In this document: in pieces, positions 49,149 through 59,466 of the stretch
Layout of the letters: every line of letters starts with the position of its first letter
Numbering within the stretch: position 1 is the first letter of the stretch
Assembly: GCF_026410385.1 (NCBI RefSeq)
Contig: NZ_JAPMLT010000003.1
Span: 124,001 to 188,000, forward strand
Source of the DNA: Tumebacillus lacus
Lineage (GTDB): Bacteria; Bacillota; Bacilli; Tumebacillales; Tumebacillaceae
Direction: 5' to 3'
Length of the DNA: 64,000 nt
Made by a program: the position numbers and the translations under genes
The notes under the pieces: generated by a model
What the model saw: only the letters and a program-made list of their open reading frames with translations
Database searches by the model: none
Told to the model about the DNA's origin: nothing

Positions 49149-50030
49149 CTACACTTTCTCTCGCACGTTTTTGCCGAACAGACCGGACGGCTTGAAGATG
49201 AGGATCAGGATCAGGATGGCAAACGCCGCTCCATCCCGCCACAGGGAGAACCCGGCCGACGAGACGCCCGTCTCGACGATGCCGAGCACGAGACCGCCGA
49301 CCAGCGCGCCCGGGATGATCCCGATGCCGCCGAGGACCGCTGCGACGAACGCCTTCAGGCCCGGAATGATGCCCATCAGCGGGTCGACCGACGGATACAT
49401 GACGGCGAACACCACGCCCGCCGCACCGGCCAGCGCCGAACCGATCGCGAAGGTGAAGGAGATCGTCGTGTCGACGTTGATCCCCATCAGGCGTGCCGCT
49501 TCCATGTCGTAGGAAACAGCGCGCATCGCTTTGCCCATCTTGGTTTTGTGCACCACGTATTGCAGCAGCACCATCAGGATGACGGTGACCGCGAGGACGA
49601 TGATTTGAACGGAGTTGATCGTGACGTCGCCAAACAGGGTGTATTGCGTTTTCGTGACGATCTCCGGGAAGCCTTTCGCTTGCGGACCCAGAGCGTAGAT
49701 GCCGAGGTTTTCCAGCAGGAAGGAGACGCCGATGGCGGTGATCAAGATGACGATGCGGGCAGCGCCGCGCAGCGGACGGTACGCGAGACGTTCGATCAGG
49801 ACGCCGAGGATCGCGCAGACGGCCATCGCGAGGATCAGCGACCAGAACAGTCCGAGACCCGCTTTGGCTGCAAAGTAGCCGACGAAAGCACCGACCATAA
49901 ACACGTCACCGTGAGCGAAGTTGATCAGCTTGATGATCCCGTAGACCATCGTGTACCCGAGCGCGATCAGAGCGTAGATGGAACCGATGGAGATGCCGTT
50001 GATCAACTGTTGGACGATATACTCGAACAT
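49149..50030 (-). CDS. livH: Branched-chain amino acid ABC permease LivH
   Basis: 293 residues. INGISIGSIYALIALGYTMVYGIIKLINFAHGDVFMVGAF is the LivH signature at the N-terminus, followed by about eight helices and a C-terminal FKPSGLFGKNVREKV. It starts at ATG 50030, behind CGAGGTGTG. A stem-loop with a T-run separates it from livK, likely tuning livH to lower expression than the binding protein. Confidence 0.95.
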   Translation of the reverse strand: MFEYIVQQLINGISIGSIYALIALGYTMVYGIIKLINFAHGDVFMVGAFVGYFAAKAGLGLFWSLILAMAVCAILGVLIERLAYRPLRGAARIVILITAIGVSFLLENLGIYALGPQAKGFPEIVTKTQYTLFGDVTINSVQIIVLAVTVILMVLLQYVVHKTKMGKAMRAVSYDMEAARLMGINVDTTISFTFAIGSALAGAAGVVFAVMYPSVDPLMGIIPGLKAFVAAVLGGIGIIPGALVGGLVLGIVETGVSSAGFSLWRDGAAFAILILILIFKPSGLFGKNVREKV

Positions 50031-50066
50031 GTTTCACACCTCGATTCGTTTTTTGCGAGATGGCAG

Positions 50067-50105
50067 AAAAAAGGAGAGTGAATGCGTGTTGCACATCCAC
50101 TCCCC
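50067..50105 (-). terminator. Partial terminator/attenuator between livK and livH
   Basis: On the minus strand GGGGAGTGGATGTG pairs with CACGCATTCACTCTCC (imperfect, around CAA) and is followed by six T, within the operon just after the livK stop. Such hairpins keep the periplasmic-type binding protein in excess over the permeases. Confidence 0.7.
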
Positions 50106-50118
50106 TTGTTCCAGCGTT

Positions 50119-51294
50119 CTACGGTTGGACTTTGTCATAGAAGACTTGCTTGCCATCCTTGTGTTCGAGGATAACAGCCGCCTTGACCGGGTCGTGGTTC
50201 TGATCGAGTGTGAGAGTGCCGGTTACACCAACGAAGTCTTTCGTCGCTGCCAAAGCTTCTTTGACTTTTGCTTTATCAACAGAGCCTGCGCGCTTGATCG
50301 CGTCGGCGATCATGTACATGCCGTCGTAGCCGAGAACGGCCATCGAGTCCGGAACTGCGTTGTACTTCGCTTTGTACGCGTCAACGAACTTTTTAACTTT
50401 CGGGTCCGGATCATCCGGGGAATAGTGGTTGGAGATGAAGGTGTTGTTGAGTGCCGCTGCGCCCGCGATTTCCACGAGCTGCGGAGCGTCCCAACCGTCG
50501 CCGCCCATCATCGGGACGGTGATGCCCATCTCGCGTGCTTGCTTGACGATCTTGCCGACTTCTTCATAGTAGCCCGGGACGTAGATGACATCCGGGTTCA
50601 GAGACTTGATGCGGGTGAGGACCGCGTTGAAGTCGGTGTCTTTCGTTTGATAGGACTCTTCGGCGAGGATCTTGCCGCCGCCTTTTTCAAACGCTTCTTT
50701 GTAGAATTTGTGCAGACCTTTGGAATAGTCCGCCGCGTTGTCGGAGAAGATGACCGCCGTTTTTGCGTTGAGCTTTTTCAGAGAGAAGTTCGCCATGACG
50801 GTGCCTTGGAACGGGTCGATGAAGCAAGCGCGGAAGACCCACTCGTTCAGCTTGCCTTTCTTGCTGTCGAAGGTGACGTTCGGGTTGGTCGCCGAAGCGG
50901 AGACCATCGGGACTTTCTTGTCGTTGGCCACTTGGACAGCTGCCAGTGTATTTGTGGAGGTGGTCGCCCCCATCAGGATGTCTACTTTGTCCTGCGTGAT
51001 CAGTTTGGTCGCCACGCGGGTGGATTCTTCTGCTTTCGAGGCGTTGTCAGACTTGATGATCTCGATTTGCTTGCCAAGCACGCCGCCTGCAGCGTTGATC
51101 TCGGAGGCTGCCAGTTCGATCGCATTGAGTTGCGATTGGCCGAATGCTGCGACACCGCCGGTCATCTCGAAGTTGGCGCCGATTTTGATCGTGTCACCAT
51201 TGCTGCCGCCGGAAGTCGACTTGGAGCAACCGACAAGGCCGGTGGCCAAGGTCAGCGCTGCCGTCACAGCGATCAGTTTTTTCGACAGTTTCAT
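50119..51294 (-). CDS. livK: Branched-chain amino acid-binding lipoprotein LivK/LivJ
   Basis: 391 residues. The signal peptide MKLSKKLIAVTAALTLATGL ends in the lipobox LVGC (C23). The type 1 periplasmic-binding fold shows IKIGANFEMTGGVAAFGQSQLNAIELAASEINAAGG and the conserved IFSDNAADYSKGL and PGYYEEVGKIVKQA. It captures Leu, Ile, Val or a related amino acid outside the cell. First gene of the operon, from a promoter in the 51.3-51.45 kb region. Confidence 0.93.
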   Translation of the reverse strand: MKLSKKLIAVTAALTLATGLVGCSKSTSGGSNGDTIKIGANFEMTGGVAAFGQSQLNAIELAASEINAAGGVLGKQIEIIKSDNASKAEESTRVATKLITQDKVDILMGATTSTNTLAAVQVANDKKVPMVSASATNPNVTFDSKKGKLNEWVFRACFIDPFQGTVMANFSLKKLNAKTAVIFSDNAADYSKGLHKFYKEAFEKGGGKILAEESYQTKDTDFNAVLTRIKSLNPDVIYVPGYYEEVGKIVKQAREMGITVPMMGGDGWDAPQLVEIAGAAALNNTFISNHYSPDDPDPKVKKFVDAYKAKYNAVPDSMAVLGYDGMYMIADAIKRAGSVDKAKVKEALAATKDFVGVTGTLTLDQNHDPVKAAVILEHKDGKQVFYDKVQP

Positions 51295-51621
51295 TTGATA
51301 AATCCCCCTTTTTCATTCTTACAACTTGGGAAAATCAATTAAAATGTTTACAATCATTGCTGTGAACTTTCGAACTATTCACCCTAGTCACATTGGTGTA
51401 AAAGTTCTGAATATTCCTGAACTCATAGTACATGATTTATTTCAAAGCTTCACGCGTCCTATGAGCTCGTTTCGTCAATCTATATCTATGTAGCGTGGGG
51501 ATACGATTATTATCACTATTTTTCTCGATTTCTTGGGTGAGTGTTGTAGGAAGGCTGACTCCATAGTATAGTAGCTTTTATAGGAAATAACTAGGAAGTC
51601 TATTCGGGGTGGGGTACTGCA
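51295..51621. other. 327-bp AT-rich regulatory gap upstream of livK
   Basis: No credible gene. It contains the likely livK promoter and a CodY-like site at 51401-51415, then AT-rich DNA leading to the ribosome site (GGGTGGGG) of the gene at 51622. Confidence 0.6.
51401..51415 (-). promoter_or_regulatory. CodY-like box upstream of livK
   Basis: On the minus strand AATATTCAGAACTTT matches the CodY consensus AATTTTCWGAAAATT at 12 of 15 positions. It is plausible because CodY commonly represses BCAA uptake when branched-chain amino acids are abundant. Confidence 0.4.
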
Positions 51622-52011
51622 ATGCTGGGGTATGAGTTTGTCTACGGGAATTTGTTCGATGGTTGGCTGTTGCTGTTGACTGCTTCCCCCCTGTTGCTGT
51701 TTGTCGGGTGGCATGTGATGCTGCTGTCGACGGGCGGCCGACCGGAGGCTGTGCGTTCTTCGGTGCCGGTGTATGTGATGCCGGAGGATTTGAATTGGAA
51801 CCCGTATACGTCGAGCAAGGAGATCCAAACGGAGATCGCCGATGCGGTGTTGACGGCGCAGATGTTGCAAAAGGAGAAGTCGGCCGAGTTTACGTTTGAG
51901 GAATATGCCAAGCATTTGAAGACGGATGAAGCACGCCGCGTGGCGAGATTGATCCCCGTGCTGCATATCTATACGGCCGCTTCGGTGGAACGTGCGTTGG
52001 GGTTGCGGTGA
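51622..52011 (+). CDS. Membrane-anchored protein, unknown
   Basis: 129 residues, behind GGGGTGGGG. A single N-terminal helix (WLLLLTASPLLLFVGWHVML) is followed by a soluble helical tail with FTFEEYAKHLKTDEARRVARLIPVLHIYTAASVERALG. No family is recognised. It precedes menA on the same strand with an 88-base gap. Confidence 0.65.
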   Translation: MLGYEFVYGNLFDGWLLLLTASPLLLFVGWHVMLLSTGGRPEAVRSSVPVYVMPEDLNWNPYTSSKEIQTEIADAVLTAQMLQKEKSAEFTFEEYAKHLKTDEARRVARLIPVLHIYTAASVERALGLR

Positions 52012-52099
52012 CGAGTTGCTTCATAAAATATACAAATGAGACACTTGATCGTGAAGTTCGGACTCTCGATACGAGTACGGCAGAAAGGAATCGGACAGC

Positions 52100-53014
52100 A
52101 TGCCTGCACAGACGAAACGACCTTCGATCTTACATAGTTGGCTTCGTGCCATTCGACCGGCCGCGTTGATCTTTACGCTCCTCCCTGTGTTGCTCGGGGG
52201 CGGGTTTGCGTTGGTCGACCGCGGATTTGACGGGTGGCGGTTTTTGGTGGCGATGGTGGCCGCTTTGTTTTTACAGATGGGGGCCAATCTGCTCAATGAC
52301 TGCTACGATTATTTGAAAGGCGCGGATACGAAGGAGACGCTGTCCGTTTCCTCGCCGCTGCGGGAAGGGTGGATGACGGCCCGGCAGGTGTATGTCGGTG
52401 GCGTGATCTGCTTGGTGACGGCGACGGTGCTCGGCCTTTGGTTGGTGAAGGTCGGCGGATGGTTTGTGTTGCTGCTCGGTGTGCTGGGGCTGGCAGGGGC
52501 TTATCTGTATTCGGCCAGTCGGGTGGCGTTGTCGTGGCACGGGCTCGGCGAATTGGCCGCGTTTTTGTTGCTGGGGCCGTTGATGGTGCTCGGGACTTAT
52601 TATGTGATGGTGCAGCTGGTGTTTGTGCATGTGCTGGTGAACGCGATTCCGCTAGGGTTGTTGGCGGTGTCGGTTTTGCATGTGAGCAATTTGCGGGACC
52701 GTTTGCATGATGAGAAGATCGGGAAAAGGACGTTGGCGACGATGCTCGGGGCGCGAACCGGGAAGGCGCTTTATCATCTGCTGATGGTGCTGGCGTATGT
52801 GGCGTTGGTGGTGCTGTGGCTGGTGGATTTGACGCCGGTGACGGCGTTGGTCGCTCTGTTGGCGGTGCCGCTGGCGGTACGGAACCTCTATTTGGTCAGT
52901 CGGACGGATGATCCGGTGGAGTTGAATTTGGGGCTGGGGCTGACGGTTTTGCATCAGTTGGTGTTTGGGATGTTGAATGTGTTTGGGATCTATTTGTATT
53001 ACTTTTTGCAGTAA
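52100..53014 (+). CDS. menA: UbiA-family prenyltransferase, MenA-like
   Basis: 304 residues, eight or nine helices. The first Asp-rich motif is NLLNDCYDYLKGAD and the second NLRDRLHDEKIGKRTLA. With its RAIRPAALIFTLLPVLLGG start it fits MenA (1,4-dihydroxy-2-naphthoate polyprenyltransferase) better than UbiA. It makes demethylmenaquinone in the membrane. Starts at ATG 52100, behind GAAAGG. Followed by a terminator. Confidence 0.85.
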   Translation: MPAQTKRPSILHSWLRAIRPAALIFTLLPVLLGGGFALVDRGFDGWRFLVAMVAALFLQMGANLLNDCYDYLKGADTKETLSVSSPLREGWMTARQVYVGGVICLVTATVLGLWLVKVGGWFVLLLGVLGLAGAYLYSASRVALSWHGLGELAAFLLLGPLMVLGTYYVMVQLVFVHVLVNAIPLGLLAVSVLHVSNLRDRLHDEKIGKRTLATMLGARTGKALYHLLMVLAYVALVVLWLVDLTPVTALVALLAVPLAVRNLYLVSRTDDPVELNLGLGLTVLHQLVFGMLNVFGIYLYYFLQ

Positions 53015-53044
53015 AGCCAACCTGGTGGAGGTTGGCTTTTTTTT
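53013..53044. terminator. Terminator after menA
   Basis: AAAGCCAACCT pairs with AGGTTGGCTTT around GGTGG, followed by eight T. It lies between the convergent menA and PAP2 genes. Confidence 0.9.
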
Positions 53045-53046
53045 AT

Positions 53047-53532
53047 TTATTGGAGGAGGAAGACGGTGAGGTGCGCGACGGCAGTTCCGATGAGAGAGCC
53101 AAGAAGGATATCGGCCGGGTAGTGGACGCCGACATAGACGCGGGAGAGCGCGAGAAGGGCGGCGAGCAGGAGCATCGGGATGCCGACGGGCGGGAGGAGC
53201 AGCCAGACGGCGACGGCAAGGGCAAATCCGCAGGCGGCGTGGTTGCTCGGGAAGGAGGATGTGGGGGCGTGGGGCAGCAACGGCTCAAAGCCCTCTTGGA
53301 TGAAAGGGCGTTGGCGGAAGTACAGGCGGCCGAGGAGCTCATTGAGGGCTCGGGTGGCGGTGGCGGCCAGGATCGCGGCGAGGACCGGGAGGTAGGCTCC
53401 TTGGAGGGCAAGCAGGCCGAGGATGAGGAAGAACCAGAGCGGACCGCGTTTGGCGATGTGGAGGATGAATCGGTCAAGGTTATGGTGGCGGCCGATGGGG
53501 CGGCGGATTTGGTTGAGAAGTAGTTTGTCCAT
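53047..53532 (-). CDS. PAP2-family phosphatase (undecaprenyl-diphosphatase-like)
   Basis: 161 residues. The three PAP2 motifs are visible: a variant first motif YFRQRPF, SFPSNHAACG, and SRVYVGVHYPADILLG (catalytic histidine). Five helices surround them. Relatives such as BcrC recycle undecaprenyl pyrophosphate, but other lipid phosphates are possible. It starts at ATG 53532, with few bases to the menA terminator at the other end. Confidence 0.87.
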   Translation of the reverse strand: MDKLLLNQIRRPIGRHHNLDRFILHIAKRGPLWFFLILGLLALQGAYLPVLAAILAATATRALNELLGRLYFRQRPFIQEGFEPLLPHAPTSSFPSNHAACGFALAVAVWLLLPPVGIPMLLLAALLALSRVYVGVHYPADILLGSLIGTAVAHLTVFLLQ

Positions 53533-53703
53533 GGGGTTATGATAGCATATTGGGGGTGGGGGTCGGAAGGGTTAGGTTGGGGGTGGGGTGACAGAAGGGC
53601 AGAGGGAAAAGGCGGGAAGATGTTGAGGGCTTCCCGCCTGTTTTGTTTGCTTTGCTGTTTGACCAGCGCTTGCCGTGTCCTCCCCTGCCCTTTCGTCGGC
53701 GGC

Positions 53704-55014
53704 TTAGGCGGGGGTGGTGGTGCGGCGGTCGAGGATGCGGGCGGCTTTGCCCTCGGAACGAGGGATGGTGTTTGGGGGGTGGACGGTGAGGGCGATGGAG
53801 ACGCCCAGTTCTTCTTTGAGACGGTGGCTCAGGCGGCCGATCAGGTCGGCCGGGTGGGTCCCGTGGTGCGGGGCGTGCGCGGAAGTGACCTCGACGTTTA
53901 GTTCGACGTGGTCGAGCGCGCCTTCGCGGGTGAGGACGACTTGGTAGTGCGGGGCCAGCTCTTCGAAGGTGAGGAGGATGGCTTCCAGTTCGCTCGGGAA
54001 GACGTTGACGCCGCGGATGATCAGCATGTCGTCGATCCGACCCTTGATGCGCGACATGCGCATGGTGGTGCGGCCGCAAACGCAAGGCGTCGGGTTGAGG
54101 GAGGCGATGTCACCGGTGCGGTAACGCAGGATCGGGAAGGCTTCTTTGGTCAGGGAGGTGAAGACGAGCTCGCCTTCGCTGCCGCAGGGCAGGGCTTCGC
54201 CCGTGTCGGGATCGATGATCTCGGCGAGGAAGTGGTCTTCGGCGATGTGCAGGCCGTCTTGGGCCTCGTGGCACTCGCAGGCGACCCCAGGCCCCATGAC
54301 TTCGCTGAGTCCGTAGATGTCGATGGCGGTGAGGTTCCATTTGGCTTCCAGGGTTCTGCGCATCTCTTCGGTCCAAGGTTCGGCACCGAAGATTCCGTAT
54401 TCGAGGGAGCTGGAGGCGGGGTCGAGGCCCTTTTTCTCCATCTCTTCGGCGATGTTGAGGGCGTAGGAAGGTGTGGCTGCGATGCCTCGCGGCTCGAAAT
54501 CTTGGATCAAGGTGATCTGGCGGGCCGTTTGACCGCCGGAGACGGGCACGACGGTGGCCCCCATCGCTTCGGCGCCGGCGTGCATGCCGAGGCCGCCGGT
54601 GAAGAGGCCGTAGCCGTACGCGTTGTGAAAGAGGTCGCCGGGGCGGCCGCCTGCGGCACAGATGGCGCGGGCGCAGATCTCCGCCCAGTGTTCGAGGTCT
54701 TGCTTGGTGTAGCCGACGATGGTCGGCTTGCCCTTGGTTCCGGAGGAACCGTGGATGCGGGCGATCTCGTCGCGGTCGCAAGCGAAGAGACCGAACGGAT
54801 AGTGATCGCGCAGGTCGCTTTTTTTGGTGAACGGCAGTCGCCGCAGGTCGTCGAGGGTATGGATGTCAGACGGGCTCACGCCCGCTGCGTCCAATGCTTG
54901 GCGGTAAAAGGCGACTCTATCGTAGACTCGTTGCACGGTGGCTCGGAGTCGTTCCAGTTGCATCTCTTGCAGTTTGTCGCGGGTCATCGTCTCCATGCGT
55001 TGGTTGTAGATCAT
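53704..55014 (-). CDS. paaK: Phenylacetate-CoA ligase
   Basis: 436 residues. The AMP-binding motif is IARIHGSSGTKGKPTIVGYT, followed by LFHNAYGYGLFTGGLGMHAGAEAMGATVVP, IYGLSEVMGPGVACEC, RYRTGD and RIKGRIDDMLIIRGVNVFPSELE. This matches the PaaK family, which activates phenylacetate or related aryl acids to CoA thioesters in the cytosol. No other paa gene is in view, so it may serve another aryl or fatty acid. ATG 55014 is behind GGGGGGCGCAGG. Confidence 0.92.
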   Translation of the reverse strand: MIYNQRMETMTRDKLQEMQLERLRATVQRVYDRVAFYRQALDAAGVSPSDIHTLDDLRRLPFTKKSDLRDHYPFGLFACDRDEIARIHGSSGTKGKPTIVGYTKQDLEHWAEICARAICAAGGRPGDLFHNAYGYGLFTGGLGMHAGAEAMGATVVPVSGGQTARQITLIQDFEPRGIAATPSYALNIAEEMEKKGLDPASSSLEYGIFGAEPWTEEMRRTLEAKWNLTAIDIYGLSEVMGPGVACECHEAQDGLHIAEDHFLAEIIDPDTGEALPCGSEGELVFTSLTKEAFPILRYRTGDIASLNPTPCVCGRTTMRMSRIKGRIDDMLIIRGVNVFPSELEAILLTFEELAPHYQVVLTREGALDHVELNVEVTSAHAPHHGTHPADLIGRLSHRLKEELGVSIALTVHPPNTIPRSEGKAARILDRRTTTPA

Positions 55015-55091
55015 CCTGCGCCCCCCTTGGTGTTGATAACGGAATATATGAACTATACGAACTTTTCTTTCTAGTTCCTCCTTTTGGGGAG

Positions 55092-55120
55092 AAAAAAAAC
55101 CCTCTGAGTATCAGAGGGTT
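55092..55120 (-). terminator. Terminator of the Pro/Thr-rich protein gene
   Basis: On the minus strand AACCCTCTGA pairs with TCAGAGGGTT around TAC, followed by eight T. Confidence 0.9.
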
Positions 55121-56298
55121 GCTTGGACATAACCGTAGTTGGCGGCCGTGTCAATGTGGAACATGATGCTGGAAGCTCCCGGGTAGAGGCCGTTCCAGTA
55201 GATGTCTTGTCCGCTGCGCGAGGTGGGGACCGCTGCGGTCATGCCCACGTTGCCGCGCATCATGTCTTCATAGTACGCTTGGCTCTGGCCTTGCGGCGAG
55301 AAGGATTGGAAGCGCATCACGACTTTGCTGACCTTGTCACCCGAGAGGGTGACTTCGACGATCTTGTCGCCGAGGAGGTAGCGATGGACGCTGCCGTTTT
55401 TGCCGAGGTACTGGTTGTATTGGAAGTAGCTCTCCATGTCGGACTGGGTCGTGCCGAGCAGCGACTTGAGCAGCCCGCCATCAAGCAGGGCCGCGACAGA
55501 AGTCGGCGGCGGGGTGACGACCGGCGGCTCTTGTTCCTCAGCGGGAGGTGTGGTCACCGGCGGCGGTGGCGGCGGTGTGGTGCGCGGCGGTTCGTTCACC
55601 GGCGGCGGCGTCGGGGTCGTGCCTGTCGACGGAGCTGGTGTCGGCTGCGGTTTGGCAGTCGGGGCGGTGGTCGACGGCGTCGTCGTCGATCCGCTCGGCG
55701 TGGTGCCGACCTTGCCTGCCGAGATGCTCGGAGTCGAGGTGCTCGGCTTGTTCGGGACGTAGGTGTTGCCTGCATAGCGGGCCGAGCCGTTGTTGCGGTC
55801 GAGCGAGACGAGCTGCGATTGCAACGGTTTGGAGATCTGCGACGTGGCAGTGCCCGATTTGGACTGGGCGGCCAGAATGCCTTGACCGCCGTCCGGCAGC
55901 AGCGCGAGGAATTCGGCCGGGAGCGGTTGACCTGCTTTGAGCAGTTCCATCACTTCGCCGAGAAACGCGAGTTCGGTGTCCTCCCCTGTCCCGCCGCCCG
56001 AGGGGAGCGCCTCCGGGGTGCTCTCGGTGTCGGCAGGACTCGGCGGCTGTTCGTCCACCGGTGTCTCGTTGACGGCGACTGCTCCCTCTTTGTGCGCCTC
56101 GGGCGCCGTGGAGGCGTTCGCCTCCAGCGAGGGTGCAAATGCTTGCAACACGACGAGCACACCTGCCAGAAACACCGATGCGCCGCCGAGGAAGGCCCAA
56201 TATTTGCCGTACGGGCTCTTGGCCAATACGGTACCCATCATCATGATCATCGACATCAGCGCAATCGCTCCGAGCGCGATGATACCTATCGTGAACAT
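55111..56298 (-). CDS. Membrane-anchored protein with long Pro/Thr-rich linker, unknown
   Basis: 395 residues from ATG 56298 (MFTIGIIALG), behind GGAGGTGC. One or two N-terminal helices (IALMSMIMMMGTVL and WAFLGGASVFLAGVLVVLQA) are followed by an acidic Ser/Pro stretch and a Thr/Pro-rich linker (about 230-280, up to seven prolines in a row). A C-terminal domain of about 115 residues (LDGGLLKSLLGTTQSDMESY to NYGYVQATL) contains two beta-rich strands. No family is named. The layout suggests an anchored extracytoplasmic domain held on a stalk. Its stop overlaps its own terminator. Confidence 0.75.
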   Translation of the reverse strand: MFTIGIIALGAIALMSMIMMMGTVLAKSPYGKYWAFLGGASVFLAGVLVVLQAFAPSLEANASTAPEAHKEGAVAVNETPVDEQPPSPADTESTPEALPSGGGTGEDTELAFLGEVMELLKAGQPLPAEFLALLPDGGQGILAAQSKSGTATSQISKPLQSQLVSLDRNNGSARYAGNTYVPNKPSTSTPSISAGKVGTTPSGSTTTPSTTAPTAKPQPTPAPSTGTTPTPPPVNEPPRTTPPPPPPVTTPPAEEQEPPVVTPPPTSVAALLDGGLLKSLLGTTQSDMESYFQYNQYLGKNGSVHRYLLGDKIVEVTLSGDKVSKVVMRFQSFSPQGQSQAYYEDMMRGNVGMTAAVPTSRSGQDIYWNGLYPGASSIMFHIDTAANYGYVQATL

Positions 56299-56395
56299 GC
56301 TTCTGCACCTCCGGTCTGTCCGATTCTTTGGTCCTGTTTTCATTTCGACACGGGAGGTGAAATTCCTGTGTTATTTTGTAGAAAGCTGTTGTCAA

Positions 56396-56434
56396 ATAAA
56401 AGAACCGCTCCCAGATGGAAGCGGTTCTCTTTTT
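56396..56434 (-). terminator. Terminator of fadNAE
   Basis: On the minus strand AGAACCGCTTCC pairs with GGGAGCGGTTCT around ATCT, followed by TTTTATT. Confidence 0.85.
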
Positions 56435-56446
56435 GTGAGCGTTCTG

Positions 56447-58222
56447 TTAGCAAACGTAGCCTGCTGCGTCGAGGACTTGAGCCGCCAGTTCGCGCTTGAT
56501 CGCGGTGGTGTTTTGCGGGGTGTAGCGGGTGAGTTTCTTGAGGATCGACAGCTGGGTTTTCAGCATGTCGCCTTCTTCCATCGCCGCGAGGGTTTCGCGA
56601 GCGGTGATCTCGATGCGTGCGAACGCATCGTTGACGAATACTTGGGTCATCGCCACTTTCAGCTTTGCCTTTTCTTCGCCGTCTTTCTCCAGTTGCTTCT
56701 TCGCGCGCAGCAGCGCGGATTCAGCCGCATAGATCTCGATGATGATGTCTGCGAGGTTGGAGAGGATCTCTTGTTGCTTGTCGAGTTGCATTTGGTACTT
56801 CTGAACTGCGTAGCCGCCTGCGAACAGGAAGATCTTCTTCGCTTTTGCGATCAGGTCGGTCTCGACAGCCAGAGCTTCGGACTCGTCGATGATGGACGGC
56901 ATCAGCATCATCAGCTCGCCTTGCAGCGCTTGTGCAGCTTGCAGCAGCGGCAGTTCGCCTTTCATCGCTTTCTTGACGAGGGTGCCCGGGATCAGGAGAC
57001 GGTTGATCTCGTTGGTGCCTTCGAAGATGCGGTTGATGCGGGAGTCACGGTAGAACTGCTCAATCGGATACTCTTGGATGAAGCCGTAGCCGCCGTGGAT
57101 CTGCACGCCTTCGTCGACGACGAAGTCGAACGCTTCGGAACCGAAGACTTTGGAGATGGAGCACTCGATTGCGTATTCAGCAATCGCTGCGGTGACCGCT
57201 TTGCCGTCGAGCAGGTCGACGCCGTCCAGCGCTTCGTCGATCTGGCCGCCGAGGCGGTAGATCAGGGACTCCAGCACGTAGGTGGAGATGTTCATTTCCG
57301 CCAGTTTCTTTTGGATCAGCGGGAATTTGGCAATCGGGGTGTTGAATTGCTTGCGGTCAAGCGCGTACTGGGAAGACAGTTCGATCGCTGCTTTGGAGGA
57401 ACCGACGCAGCCTGCTGCCAGCTTGTAACGGCCGATGTTCAGGATGTTGAAGGCGATGTGGTGGCCTTTGCCCACTTCGTAGAGCAGGTTTTCGACCGGC
57501 ACGGCCACGTCTTCGAGGATCAGCGGACGGGTCGAGGAGCCTTTGATGCCCATCTTCTTCTCTTCCGGACCGGTGGAGACACCGTTGAATTCTTTCTCGA
57601 CGATGAACGCGGAGAACTTGTCGCCATCCACTTTTGCGTAGACGACGAATACGTCCGCAAAGCCTGCGTTGGTGATGAACTGCTTGGTGCCGTTCAGCAC
57701 GTAGTGGGTGCCTTCTGCGTTCAGGACTGCGGTGGTCTTCGCGCCCAGTGCGTCAGAGCCCGAGCCCGGCTCGGTCAGGCAGTACGCTGCGATCTTCGCG
57801 CCCGATGCGAGATCCGGCAGGTACTTTTTCTTTTGGTCATCGTTGCCGAAGAGGACGATCGGCAGGGTGCCGATGCCGACGTGCGCGCCGTGCGACAGGG
57901 CAAAGGAGCCGCCTTTTGCGAACGCTTCGGTGATGACGGTGGAAGAGATCTTGTCGAGGCCAAGGCCTTCGTATTCTTCCGGCACGTCTGCTGCCAGCAG
58001 GCCGAGGTCGCCCGCTTGACGGAGCAGTTTCAAGGTGAGGTCAAAGTCGAGTTTTTCGATCTCTTCACGACGCGGCACCACTTCGCCGGCGATGAAGTCA
58101 GCCGTGGTTTTGAAAATCATCTTTTGCTCGTCGTTCAGGTCCTCCGGGGTGAAGATGTCAGCCGGGGATGCGGACTCGACCAGGAAGGAGCCGCCGCGTT
58201 TTTTCGCTTTCAATTCGCTCAT
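56447..58222 (-). CDS. fadE: Acyl-CoA dehydrogenase FadE
   Basis: 591 residues from ATG 58222 (MSELKAKKRG), behind GAGGAGG. Acyl-CoA dehydrogenase motifs are AYCLTEPGSGSDALG, YVLNGTKQFITNAG, FAFNILNIGRYKLAAGC-type substrate helix and HGGYGFIQEYPIEQFYRDSRINRIFEGTNEI (catalytic glutamate). An extra C-terminal helical domain of about 160 residues makes it the long B. subtilis FadE type. It performs the first FAD-dependent oxidation step of beta-oxidation. Last gene of fadNAE. Confidence 0.93.
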   Translation of the reverse strand: MSELKAKKRGGSFLVESASPADIFTPEDLNDEQKMIFKTTADFIAGEVVPRREEIEKLDFDLTLKLLRQAGDLGLLAADVPEEYEGLGLDKISSTVITEAFAKGGSFALSHGAHVGIGTLPIVLFGNDDQKKKYLPDLASGAKIAAYCLTEPGSGSDALGAKTTAVLNAEGTHYVLNGTKQFITNAGFADVFVVYAKVDGDKFSAFIVEKEFNGVSTGPEEKKMGIKGSSTRPLILEDVAVPVENLLYEVGKGHHIAFNILNIGRYKLAAGCVGSSKAAIELSSQYALDRKQFNTPIAKFPLIQKKLAEMNISTYVLESLIYRLGGQIDEALDGVDLLDGKAVTAAIAEYAIECSISKVFGSEAFDFVVDEGVQIHGGYGFIQEYPIEQFYRDSRINRIFEGTNEINRLLIPGTLVKKAMKGELPLLQAAQALQGELMMLMPSIIDESEALAVETDLIAKAKKIFLFAGGYAVQKYQMQLDKQQEILSNLADIIIEIYAAESALLRAKKQLEKDGEEKAKLKVAMTQVFVNDAFARIEITARETLAAMEEGDMLKTQLSILKKLTRYTPQNTTAIKRELAAQVLDAAGYVC

Positions 58223-58248
58223 TTGAATAACCTCCTCAAATTTGGGTT

Positions 58249-59427
<1,179 letters not shown>

Positions 59428-59466
59428 TCTGTTCCCCTCCTCGGAAGTTTCCTGGTTTGTCTGCTC

